Notes under the pieces: generated by a model
What the model was told of the DNA's origin: nothing
The model's database searches: none
What the model saw: only the letters and a program-made list of their open reading frames with translations
Source of the DNA: Chrysochromulina tobinii
Taxonomy: Eukaryota; Haptophyta; Prymnesiales; Chrysochromulinaceae
NCBI GenBank assembly: GCA_001275005.1
Contig: JWZX01002717.1
Location: forward strand, 1 to 16,729
DNA: 16,729 nucleotides
Reading direction: 5' to 3'
Made by a program: the position numbers and the translations under genes
Part shown: positions 7,629 to 16,729 of the stretch, one piece after another
Position numbering within the stretch: the stretch's first letter is position 1
Layout: each line of letters opens with the position of its first letter

Positions 7629-8936
7629 TCACTTGCAATCGCAGCCGCCCGACCAGTAGCTCGGCTTGAAGGTGCACGTGGGGATCTTGGAGCCGAGCAG
7701 CACGGCCTTGGCTGTGTTGTACACGGAGCAGAAGACGTCTGCTGGCTGCGGCTGCGAGTCGAGCTCAATGTTGGTGGCGATGCTAATGCCGAGGTCCATC
7801 GAGGGCACGTACACGGCAACGCTCTGGTACCCGTAGGTGGCACCCAGGTGGCCGTAGGCCACATCGTGAGGCGTGAGTCGCGTCAGGTTGAAAGTGGCCA
7901 TGCCGTAGCCGGTCACGTTGCTCAGCGCATACATCTCATCAACGAGTGGCTTGGACACGAGCTCGAACGGCGGCCCATAGATCCCCTTGACGAGGTTAGC
8001 CGCGTCCAGGGCGTTCATAGTCGCATCGGCTGCCGTCCAGCCGCCAAAGACGCCCGCCACGGCGCTCACATCGATGCCCGGAAATTTCCCGGACTCGTTG
8101 TTGTAGTGCGTCATGTCGTAGCCCTTGACGGGCGTCCACGCATTGGGCGGCCCCGACACCGCAAACGTGAGCGATGCGAGCGTCTTCGCAAAGTCGCCAA
8201 GCGCCGCAAACTGATCGTAATCTTTCCAGTCGTCGGCCCCTGCCTGGCAGGCGAGTAGCAGGCCGAGCATCACGTAATTGGTGGACGAGTAGCAGTTGAA
8301 ATAGTGCTTCTGGTCGCACGTCCCGGGCGGGAAGAGGAGCTTGCCTGTGGCCACCCACGGCAGCGAGATCAGCTGTACGGGTGTGAATGACTTGTCGGGG
8401 TGGGCGTAGGAGTCTGATCGAAAGGTATCGACCGGATGATCGCCTGGGCTGGCCGTGTCGTAGTCTGGAAGGCCACTGTACATGTGAAGCAGGTCTTTGA
8501 CGGTGATCTTATGAACATCATCGCCCCAGATTTCTGACATGGAGCCGAATGTCTGCGTCGGATCTTTGTCCTTCATCTTTGCGAGCAGAGGGTCGATCAA
8601 TGGAGGCACCTGGTCCTCCAGCGCGATCTTGCCGGCATCGACCAACCTGAGGACTGCCGTGCCGGTGATCATCTTTGTGATCGATCCCCACACGTACGGA
8701 TCCGCGGTCGACGCCTCGCGACCAGTCGCGCGGTCAGTAATGCCCGTTGCAAAACTGACAGACACTCTGTCTGTAGGGCCTCCAAGGATGCCCACAGACA
8801 CGCTGCAGTTGTACTTGGCGGCGATTTTCTGCACCAGCGGCGTGATCGCCGCGAGAACCTGCGCCGATGGGTCGGCCGCTGGCAGGCCGAGGGTCGGCGC
8901 AACACTTATCAACAACAGCATCACGATTGAAGCCAT
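7629..8936 (-). CDS. Secreted serine hydrolase, beta-lactamase class C / DD-peptidase family (S12)
   Basis: From Met at 8936 the protein is about 435 residues, close to the usual S12 length. A signal peptide (1-17, ASIVMLLLISVAPTLG) is followed by the alpha/beta serine-hydrolase fold: nucleophile motif S85-I-T-K88, second motif Y216-S-S in NCYSSTNYVMLG, and third motif H363-L-G in GHLGATYGYQS. HxG in place of KTG is usual for eukaryotic and esterase-like members, so the substrate is probably a peptide, ester or amide rather than a beta-lactam antibiotic. Four N-glycosylation sequons (NCS, NES, NVT, NLT) and many Cys support passage through the ER to an extracellular or vacuolar site. The frame extends upstream to 9257, but that part is Arg/Gly-rich and would hide the signal peptide. 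The TGA stop lies inside GTGAGT, so a further 3' exon cannot be excluded. Confidence 0.88.
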   Translation of the reverse strand: MASIVMLLLISVAPTLGLPAADPSAQVLAAITPLVQKIAAKYNCSVSVGILGGPTDRVSVSFATGITDRATGREASTADPYVWGSITKMITGTAVLRLVDAGKIALEDQVPPLIDPLLAKMKDKDPTQTFGSMSEIWGDDVHKITVKDLLHMYSGLPDYDTASPGDHPVDTFRSDSYAHPDKSFTPVQLISLPWVATGKLLFPPGTCDQKHYFNCYSSTNYVMLGLLLACQAGADDWKDYDQFAALGDFAKTLASLTFAVSGPPNAWTPVKGYDMTHYNNESGKFPGIDVSAVAGVFGGWTAADATMNALDAANLVKGIYGPPFELVSKPLVDEMYALSNVTGYGMATFNLTRLTPHDVAYGHLGATYGYQSVAVYVPSMDLGISIATNIELDSQPQPADVFCSVYNTAKAVLLGSKIPTCTFKPSYWSGGCDCK

Positions 8937-9167
8937 CGTCGCGGCGGCCGCTCCGCGGGCGCTCCGACATTGCGCCGACGAGGCAAAACGGGGTCCCCGG
9001 TAGAAAGACCCCGGCGTCGTGTGAAACGGCCGGCTTTCCTCGTTTGGTGTCTCGCGGACTTGCGCCGCTTTTTCGACCAAAGGCCCGCCGGGGCGCGCGC
9101 CGAAGAGCGGCGAACCAACTGGCGAACCCCGACCGACGAGCGCGCCGACGTGCGTCCGACTAGCCGA
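8937..9167. promoter_or_regulatory. 231-bp divergent intergenic region, likely bidirectional promoter
   Basis: The start codons at 8936 (-) and 9168 (+) are back to back. The gap is GC-rich, lacks a TATA box, and has two TTGCGCCG copies (near 8969 and 9060). A short shared or bidirectional promoter is the simplest reading, provided both starts are right. Confidence 0.5.
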
Positions 9168-11338
9168 ATGCCTCGCGTCCACCACTTCGGCCCGAAACCG
9201 GCCCCACAGCCTCCCCTGCCGCCGCCCCAAGCCCCCACCGCTGGCGCAAGTGCGCACTCCATCTTCGACTTCGACTTCTCGGATGATGCTCCAGGCTTGT
9301 CGTTCAGCCAGTGCCCCTCGATGCCTGTGGTGACGCGATCATCCACAGCGCCGACTGCAGCGCCCGCACCAGCAGTCTCTGACGCGCACTTTGCTGCCGA
9401 GTCGCCACCAAAAGCGTCACCGGCCGCGGGATCCACCGATAAAAGGCAGCGCATCATCGTAGAGCGTGTGACACCCTACGCGCAGCTCTACCAGCGGCTG
9501 CAGTGGATCGAGACGATCGACCTGGGCGCACTCGTCGGCGCCTTCTCCAAGGCAGAGCTCTCGTCGATGCTGCGCACGCACTCGGTGTACGTGAAGACTC
9601 GGAGCACAAGGACGAGTTCGCACTCGAGCTCCTCAAGCTCATCAAGGCTGGTGGCCTCAGCCGGCCGCGTGATGAGGCCGACGCGAGCTCAAAGCTACCG
9701 ACTGTGGCGTTGCCCTCACGGCAGCCATCTACAGCCCCGCCACAGGCGCCTGCTCATGCGCCGCCGCAAGCGACACCGGCGCCCACAGACGTGCACGAGA
9801 CTGAGGCGCCCGACGAGGCGGGTCCAGCTTGCGAGGACGTCCAGTTCGCCGGAGGTGGCGGCTCACAGACGCAGCTGGAGTCACAGATGGAGGATACTCC
9901 GGACCTGCCACTTTCGCCGCCGCCACTGCCACCGCCACCACCACCACCTCCGCCGCCGCCGCCACGGCCGCGGCCACTTGTGGCGGCAGCTTCTCTGCAG
10001 CCACCTCCGAAGCTGCCTCCCGCGCAGCCCGCGCGGCCTTTGGCCTCACCCACACCATCGTCCACATCGAAGCACGTAGCCCGGGCACCGCCGCCGACTG
10101 CCGCTGCGGCTGCCGCTGCCGTGACGACAGTGGCGCTGGCAGCGCCGGCTGCGCCGGCAGGCGCGTGCCTGCCGATGTCGATCCTCCCTCTTGTGCCGCT
10201 GAGTGCGGCGGAGCGTCAGCTGCTGACGAGTCTACGCGCGAGGGCCACGCCAATGTGGCCTGACTGGAGTGCTCTGCATCTGGACTTTCAGCAGCTCCCA
10301 CGCGAGGCTGCGGCGCATCCAGCTCAGCCGTCCACACCTAGTGCTGCCCCCGCCGCAAGGTTGGTGCGTTTTGCCGAAGACGCGGCGACTGCACGCTCGC
10401 AGAACAAGCCTCCGCCGCCAGCACCCCCCCAAATGGCTGCCGCAGCGCCGCTACCGCCGCCGCCGCCGCCGCCACCGCTGCCGCCGCCGCCGCGGTTGTC
10501 CACGGAGCCCTCAGCCACGCCTTCGGCCGCGGCGCTCGCGCAGATGGTGGCCAAAGTGTCCAAGCTCGTGCGAGGCGTGCCCGAGGCGCAAGTGACCCTT
10601 GTGCTGCGCACCAACGGCTACAATCTGAGCCGTGCCATTGATGCCCTAAAAGTGAGCATGCGTGCGCCTGCCATGCCGGCGGCGGGAGCGCTTTCTCTGG
10701 CCGCAGCAGCAGGGCAGTCTGCGCTTGCGCCGCCGCCGCCGGCGCTGAAGTCGCGGACGGGTGCGCCCGTGCCGCGTTCAGCAGCAGCGGCAGCTCATGG
10801 AATGGGCTCCGCATGTTCCGGCGCCGGCTCGGCCTCCTTGCAGTCGCCTTCGACGGAGACGCGGCCGAGAAAACGACCGTGCCCGGACGGCGTCGACCTC
10901 GCGCTCGCGCCTCCTGCGAAAGCTACTGCCGCTTCAGCCCCAGCCACCGCCGCAGTTGATTCGGCTGCGCCGCTAGCCGCGCCGCCAGCCGCGCCGCCCG
11001 CTCCACCTGCGAGCTTGGTGGAGCGCTCTGCTTCCACTTCCGCCGCCTCCCCACCCCACCCCACCGCCGCCGCCGCTGCCTCAGCCGCCGCGTCCAACGC
11101 CGCGTCCGCCGCTGCTTCAGCCGCTACTGCTTGGCCTTGCCCTCCTCCCCAGCCGCCTCCCCGCCGGCTTGTTGTGGCAGTGGCGTGCGACGAGGAGAGC
11201 GACGAAGAGCCGAGTCGTGCGCCCGCTCCAGCAAGTGCGGCCGGTGGCGCGGCGGCTCCCACGGCAATCAGCGCCAACGCAGGGCTCGTGGCAGAAGACT
11301 CGGGGAACAACTCGGATAGCACCACGATGGACGATTGA
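9168..11338 (+). CDS. Large disordered Pro/Ala-rich protein with UBA/CUE-like motif, one frame break
   Basis: Reading starts at ATG 9168 and changes frame near 9596, giving about 723 residues in all. The N-terminus has an acidic-aromatic patch (FDFDFSDD) and a conserved-looking region before the break (VTPYAQLYQRLQWIETIDLG, FSKAELSSMLRTHSVYVK) that continues after it as DSEHKDEFALELLKLIKAGG. Long Pro, Ala and Ser runs follow, with a WPDWSALHLDFQQLPRE island near 10250-10310. A UBA/CUE-like three-helix motif lies at 10544-10657 (VSKLVRGVPEAQVTLVL, NGYNLSRAIDALK). A basic patch RPRKRPC could be a nuclear localisation signal. The tail is acidic, with DEESDEEP and ending DSGNNSDSTTMDD. It may be a nuclear, ubiquitin-linked or transcription-associated scaffold; this is inference. 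The family is not recognised. Confidence 0.72.
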
Positions 11339-12058
11339 GGGAATTCACCCTGGATGAGGCAGGCGGCGCTGAACGTGAGGAAAAGATCAGAGGACCTGTC
11401 AGACTCTGGGTAAAGGACGTTCGTGCGCCGGACGAGCGAGGGCTAGACGCCCGAACCGAGAGCGGCGGCCGGCACTGGCAGTGAGCGTCCGCGGGACAGA
11501 GCCACGCACCCCATGGGCCATGCTGTTGGCCTGTAAGGCGGTGTGGCTCTCTGCGCTCTCTCGAGTCTCGTGACACTGCTCTCCGTACCGTGTAGCAACA
11601 CCTACACCATGAGCCAACACGCGAAAGCCGAAACGCTGTACGCGATCGAGGTAAGATCGGAGGCCATCGTGGCCAATTCGTGGCCCCAGGGTCAAGGGCC
11701 CAGGGTTCTCGCTCTCGACACTTAACCCCAAACACTAACCGAACGTGACGCCATTATTTTCGACTCGACTCAGTACGGTACTTGTGTTAAGTCAAGAGCA
11801 GCGAAGCCGTACCTTGAGACGGTCCGACAGACGCTCACGTACACATTCATCGGGTGTGTGGAATCGGACGGACCGAATGCCAGAATGGGCGCGACGCGGC
11901 CGCGGCGCCGCCGGATCCTCCAACCAAGGCGGCGGACTCGTGAGCAAGTGCACTTACATCCTCCCCCCTCCAGTCACGAAGGGGCCGGTGTGCGGTTAGC
12001 GCGGGGGGGACCGCTACATAACTGATGACTATCTCCTGATTTTCGAATTGTTTGAGAC
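11339..12058. other. 720-bp intergenic region
   Basis: This is the 3' flank of the disordered-protein gene and the probable promoter/5' leader of the channel gene. It becomes AT-rich just before 12059. One imperfect inverted repeat is seen (arms AGAGCCAC 11498-11505 and GTGGCTCT 11543-11550). It lacks a T-arm-like sequence and is too short for a tRNA. No coding-like frame was found. Confidence 0.5.
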
Positions 12059-15000
12059 TTGGATCATTTTTGGGGCGTGGAAAACGCGCCTCATATTTTC
12101 GCAATTAGTGCTTACCGACCCGTCGAATTCGACACGCACTCGCCCCCGGAGTGCATGGTCGACGCAGCCCCGGGCGGCAGCGGCACGATCGACTTCGACG
12201 CGTGCGTGACGCTCCTCAGGAAACAACTCTTGGGCGAGGGGAAAATCAACGGCCTCCCCAGCGTCTCCACCGGGGCGTCGAGACCTTCACAGCCGCCATC
12301 ACCTCCACCGCCATCTCAACCGCCATCACCTCCACCGCCATCTACGTCAGGACCACCATCACCATCACCTCTTCTTCGGGGCGGTACAGAGCGGATCGAT
12401 CTCCGGGGCGGTACAGAGCGGATCGACCGTCGCTTGATCAAGCGCAATCCCCGCGGCGTGCAGGAGGCTCACTCAGACAAGCCCCAGCTATGGAACTTTC
12501 AAGGGACAGAAGTTGACCTAGCGCCAGGGCACCAGTACATCGAAGGTGGGCAGCTCTGGTACCTCCGCAGTCGCGCCTTTGAGAAGATACTATCGGGCAG
12601 ACCAATAGCAGGCGTGCCCATGAATGCAGCAGCACGCGCATCAGGCGTCAAGACTCTCGAGCGTGAGAGGGCAGATGACAATCTTTACAACTTGGAGGGT
12701 CTCGAGGGCCTCGACAAGGTCCCGCCATGCACTGCAGTCATCGGGCCCAGCGGTCGCATCTACTCGTCGAGGACCTTTGGATTCCTCGAAGTCGGCCACG
12801 CGCCGCGACGCTGGGCTATCAAGATCGTCGATTGGGCGCCGTTCGATGCCTTCATCTTGGTCACGATCTTGGCGAACTGCGTCACCATGGCTTGGAACTC
12901 GCCGCTGGACCCGCCGGGCACTCTGAAAGCTCACTTCATCGATGTGTGCGAGTGGGTGTATCTCTTAATCTTCACCTTCGAGATGCTCGCCAAGATCTGC
13001 GCGTACGGCTTCATCGGCCACGACGGGGCCTACTTGCGCGATGCATGGGGCCAACTCGACTTTGTAGTCGTGAGCCTCGCGTGGCTTCCAATCCTCTTCC
13101 CCTCGTTTGGCAACTACTCGGTGATGCGCTCGGTGCGCGCGCTGCGCCCGCTACGCGCGCTCAAGCGGCTGCCGGGCATGCCCGTCCTTGTAAACTCGAT
13201 CTTGGCGGCTTTGCCCAAGCTCAGCGACGTCATACTGCTCTTCGGGCTGCTCTTAGCCGTCTGCGGCATCTTTGGCGTCGAGCAGTTCAAGGGCGAGCTG
13301 CACCACCGGTGCGCGTGGCCAGGCTTTCAAGAGACGCTTGGCCACCCCGAGCTGCGCGAGATGCTTCCGCTGCCCGACAAGTACCGGCTCGTGCACCGGC
13401 TGAACAATGGGCAGGCGGCGCAGGGGCAACGCCAGCTGAAGTCCATCGGTCGGCGGCTGAAGGAAAACGAGGCGGATGCGAGCGCGAGCGAGGAGAGCAT
13501 CAGCCCACAGCAGCAGTGGGACTTTGACACTGGAGTCTTTTGCAATCCCCTCGAGTCCAAGATCGAGTGCCCGGCCAGGGAGACGTGCAGCTACTTTGAG
13601 GACAACATCAACTACGGCGCCACCAACTTTGACAATTTTGGGTGGGCGATCATACAAGTCTTCCAAACGATCACCTTCGATGGCTGGACACCCACTATGT
13701 ACGCGGTGCTCAATACCACGGGCCAGCCACTCGTGCTCGTCTACTTCCTGCTCCTCGTCGTGCTCGGGGGCTTTTTCATCGTCAATCTGTTCCTCGCAGT
13801 TCTCTTTCAGGAATTCTCCGAGGCGCAGGCTGGAGAGAAGGCGATCGCCGAGCAGGCCGCGCGTGCAGCGGCATCTCGCCAGGCGCGGCGTGCGCAGCGC
13901 GACCGGCAATCCCCATCTCCGAGCAGCAACCCCGCAGCCGCCTCGTCCAAGACGGCGGCATGGGCTCGTATCCTTTCAAAGAAGTCGAGCTCGGCGCTCG
14001 GCGTCTCCCCATCTCCGAGCAGCAACCCCGCAGCCGCCTCGTCCAAGGCGGCGGCATGGGCTCGTATCCTTTCAAAGAAGTCGAGCTCGGCGATCGGCGT
14101 CTCACCGCCGCCCTCGCCGCCGTATCACGAGCAACAGAAGCCATTCTCGTGGGCCGACCCCGACAATGAAGATGAAGAAAAGGACCGTGCGTACATGGCG
14201 TTGAGCCCGTCGGCACGTATGGATGCTGGCAAGGTGATGGTGCCCGATGACGACGACGACGACGACAATGAGCGCGCCGAGGCTGGCGAGGCTAGCAAGG
14301 GGTCAGGCAAGGCGACGTTGCCAGACGACGACGACGACGATGACAATGAGCGCGCCGACGACGGCTGCTGGCCGTGGTGCAACTGCGTGCCTGCGCCGGG
14401 CTCTCAACGTGCGTCGCTCGCCGTGCTGATGAACGGCCCGCTCATGAGCAGCGCGTCGATGGGCTTGGTGGTGTTCAACATGGTGCTCATGTGCATGCCG
14501 TACGAGGGAATGAGCGACGCGTACGCTGCGCAGCTCGAGAGTTTCGCCGAGTGGATCACATGGATCTTCATCGTCGAGATGGGCCTCAAGTTGTTTGGGA
14601 TGGGATGCCGTGCCTATTGGAGCGACGGGTGGAACCAGCTCGACGGCACTATCGTGATCATGTCCATCGTGGAGATCGTGCTCACGGCGCTCTTTGCAAA
14701 CTCGGGCCCGAACATGTCATTCCTGCGGATCTTACGGATGCTGCGCGTGGCACGTATGCTGCGCCTCATGCGCTCGTGGGTGGGGCTGTACAAGATCATC
14801 AATACGGTCGTCAGCGCGGTCCCGCAGATGTCGAACGTGCTAATCCTCATGTTCCTCATCTGCACCGTCTTCGCGCTGCTCGGCATGCAGCTCTTCGGCG
14901 GCCAGTTCTCAGAGGAGCACGGCTACGGCGACTCGCCGCTGCTGCCCTTGCCGCGCTATAACTTCGACTATTTCGGACCTGCCCTCCTCTCCGTCTTCGT

Positions 15001-16729
15001 CCTCACCACCGGCGTCTGGTTCACCCCCATGCTCGACGGTCTCAATGTCGGAGGTCCATCGGCCACCATTTACTACATCACGGTCACGTGTATCGGCACG
15101 TACATCCTGGTCAACCTGCTGATCGCCGTACTGCTCGAGCTCTTCGCCAAGGACTCGGACGGCGACGGGCAGGCCGACGCCTTCCAAGACGAGGAATCCT
15201 TCAAGGAATCAGAGGAGTCCTTCAAACGGGAACATGAGTCTTTCCAAAGGACCAAGTTGGGCGCGCTCGCGTTTCAGGCTCTCTCAGAAGCTTGGCAGAC
15301 GAATAAACCGCTCTCGCTCGTGCTTTTGAATAAGCCAAAGGAGGGATGGCGAGAGTTGCGCAAGAGGGTCTTGGCAATGGAGAAGGACCTGGATGATATG
15401 GCCCTCGATGTGCCCATGGACGAGAAGGATGACATGGCCCTCGGGTGCCTTCCTCCGAGCGATCCGCTGCGGCGGGCGGCGCATTACATTATCGAGTTGC
15501 CGTCGGTGGAAGCGTTGCTGATGACGAGCGTCATTCTTCTTCGGCGTCCCTCGCACTTGACACGCCGCGGCTCGACGAGGCCTCTCAGCTCGCCGAGGCG
15601 CTCGCCGTCACCAATGTGCTGTTCACAGTTGTTTTCCTGCTCGAGGCGATCCTCAAGTCGATAGCGGTTGGCTTCTACGGCTACCTGCTCAGTGGGTGGA
15701 ACGTGCTCGATTTCTCAGTGCTTCTCATCTCACTTGGTGCGCTGCTCTCCGAGGTGGTGCCCGCGCTCGCCTTTCTGCAGTCGCTGCGCGCGCTCCGGGT
15801 GCTCCGGCCGCTGCGGCTGCTCTCGCGCAATGCAGGCATGCGGATGGTGCTCGTCTCACTTTTCGAGTCCCTCCCGGCCGTCATGAACGTCCTTGGGGTC
15901 GTGTGCGCCATTCAGCTCGTCTTCGCTATCCTGGGCATGCAACTATTCATGGGCTCCTTTAGCTCGTGTAACGACCGCTCGCGCCAGCTTCTATCAGAGT
16001 GCGTCGGCGTGGCCGTGAGAGCTCCGAGCGCACCTCCCGGCCAAAAACACCACGTGCATGGCATGGGACATGGCCACGAGTGGGTCACGAGTGAGCAGCA
16101 CGCTTGGCTTTCGCCGCCACCGTCGACCTTGGCCTTTGCGTCTGCCTCGCTGCACTCGCCGCTGCACTCGCCGCTGCACTCGCCACTGCGCTCGCCGCCA
16201 CCACCACCCAATCGCCACGTGGCTCGTCTGTCGCACTCGCCGCCGACGCCACCGATGCCGCCGCCATCGCCGACGCCGTCGCCGTTACCGCTGCAGCCGC
16301 CGCCGCCGTCACCGCCACCGCCGTCGCCGTCGCCGTCGCCGTCGCCGCCCACCTCGTCGCCGCCGCCCGCTGCCTCACTCGAAGCCGCGCTGGCCGCGCG
16401 ACCGAGCTTCGCGGCCGAGTTGAAGACGTTGCACTCGGCTGAAGAGCTGCAGGCCTACCTGCATACGTTGCAACAGGAGCGCCCGTGGGACCTCGAGCTG
16501 ATCCACGCGCATCCGGAGCAGTTGCTTGCCGCAATTGGCCGGCGACTGCAGACGACGGAGCCTGCGGAGGAGCTGGCTACGAGTCGGCGCCGCGAGCTCA
16601 AGGGCGGTGGCGGCGGCGACGATGGCGAGGCCTTCGTAGGGGAGCGCCTCTGGCAGAACCCGTCGTTTGGCTCGTTCGACAACTTTGGCGACGCGATGCT
16701 CTTGCTCTTCGTGCTCTCGACAGGCGATG
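12059..16729 (+). CDS. Four-domain voltage-gated cation channel (Cav/Nav-like), cut by the right edge
   Basis: A plasma-membrane or endomembrane alpha subunit conducting Ca2+ or Na+. Domain I spans about 12827-13830: S4 MRSVRALRPLRALKRL, Cys-containing turret, filter TFDGW (Asp codon 13679). Domain II spans about 14400-15150: S4 RILRMLRVARMLRLMR, filter TTGVW (Gly codon 15011). Domain III runs from about 15490: S4 SLRALRVLRPLRLLSR, S5 with GSFSSCND and ECVG, a very long turret, and pore FDNFGDAMLLLFVLSTGDG at the window end. Domain IV must lie beyond. One base appears missing at 15541; the continuous frame ends falsely at 15664, while the shifted frame continues without stop to 16729 as VILLSASLALDTP. 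The N-terminus before domain I (about 255 residues) has a Pro-rich run and a duplicated RGGTERID. The start is uncertain: ATG 12155 fits the onset of G/C-ending codons better than 12059, and an upstream exon is possible. Confidence 0.9.
12377..12427 (+). repeat. Tandem duplication encoding RGGTERID twice
   Basis: Two identical 24-nt segments (12377-12400 and 12404-12427), offset by 27 nt, encode LRGGTERID-type units in the channel N-terminus. Offset and frame keep the protein intact. Confidence 0.85.
13910..14101 (+). repeat. 96-bp tandem duplication in the channel I-II linker
   Basis: Unit 1 (13910-14005) and unit 2 (14006-14101) differ at only two bases, giving Thr/Ala and Leu/Ile changes. 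Each encodes 32 residues (SPSPSSNPAAASSK, then AAWARILSKKSSSA). The near identity points to a recent duplication or ongoing homogenisation. It could also be assembly-sensitive. Confidence 0.92.
14246..14344 (+). repeat. Two Asp7-Asn-Glu-Arg-Ala acidic repeats in the I-II linker
   Basis: Asp7 runs at 14246-14266 and 14324-14344 are each followed by NERA. They form a cytosolic acidic segment directly before domain II. The DNA is a GAC trinucleotide repeat. Confidence 0.85.
16150..16380 (+). repeat. Low-complexity repeats in the domain III turret: (LHSP)4 and Pro/Ser runs
   Basis: Four 12-bp units (16150-16197) encode LHSP, LHSP, LHSP and LRSP. They are followed by long Pro runs and a TCGCCG hexamer repeat (about 16315-16350) encoding alternating Ser-Pro. 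All are in frame with S5 upstream and the pore helix downstream. Confidence 0.8.

Noticed and set aside
8289-8291. Serine hydrolase inactive because YxN reads YSS
   Set aside because: The catalytic Tyr is kept, and Asn is replaced by Ser or Thr in other eukaryotic members of the family, so loss of activity cannot be claimed.
8970-9167. N-terminal extension of the disordered protein from ATG 8970
   Set aside because: Arg-rich, weak codon bias; it falls in the divergent promoter gap. ATG 9168 gives a cleaner start.
11498-11550. Possible tRNA or small RNA (8-bp arms)
   Set aside because: Too short for a tRNA and no T-arm-like sequence; kept only as an inverted repeat in the intergenic entry.
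11721-11745. Telomere-like TAACCCC/ACTAACC sequence
   Set aside because: No tandem array of a telomeric unit; a single chance match.

Overview
This is eukaryotic, GC-rich nuclear DNA, most likely from a unicellular marine alga. A haptophyte is my best guess; another alga with a complex plastid is possible. The reasons are long G/C-ending reading frames, Pro-rich (SPPPP-type) extracellular stretches, a spliceosomal GT-AG intron, a plant-type monofunctional aspartate kinase behind a secretory-type leader, and a four-domain voltage-gated cation channel. No rRNA, tRNA or other taxonomic marker is present, so the assignment is inference. I see no bacterial operon, phage, IS element or CRISPR array.

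Layout. (1) 1-~890: a minus-strand coding exon runs off the left edge (about 1-430). It is followed by a 7-unit 22-bp minisatellite (509-663) and a possible further minus-strand exon (668-886). (2) 916-2274 (+): a secreted/type I membrane protein with a Cys cluster, a Pro-rich stalk, one membrane span and a C-terminal globular domain. Its published-frame reading is locally wrong because of two compensating frameshifts. (3) 2587-5099 (+): a two-exon Ca2+-binding protein with two EF-hand pairs and a DUF3431-like domain; the second EF pair is inserted inside the DUF3431 domain. (4) 5503-7047 (-): plastid-type aspartate kinase. (5) 7629-8936 (-): a secreted serine hydrolase of the beta-lactamase/DD-peptidase family. 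(6) 9168-11338 (+): a disordered, Pro/Ala-rich, probably nuclear protein with a UBA/CUE-like motif and a one-base frame break. (7) 12059-16729 (+, cut by the right edge): a four-domain Cav/Nav-like channel. Domains I and II are complete, and domain III is present up to its selectivity filter, with a one-base frame break at the start of domain III.

The genes do not form a pathway. Two have a Ca2+ theme (the EF-hand/DUF3431 protein and the channel), but the linkage is probably incidental. Genes 5 and 6 are divergent across a 231-bp gap, genes 3 and 4 are convergent, and genes 4 and 5 are in tandem on the minus strand.

The most noteworthy items are: the nested Ca2+-sensor module in the DUF3431 domain, with an intron made almost wholly of a 10-bp minisatellite; the unusual channel (non-acidic domain II filter position, and a roughly 200-residue His/Pro-rich insertion in the domain III turret); and repeated single-base frame breaks, which look more like consensus errors than biology. 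All calls come from reading the sequence by eye; no search was run.
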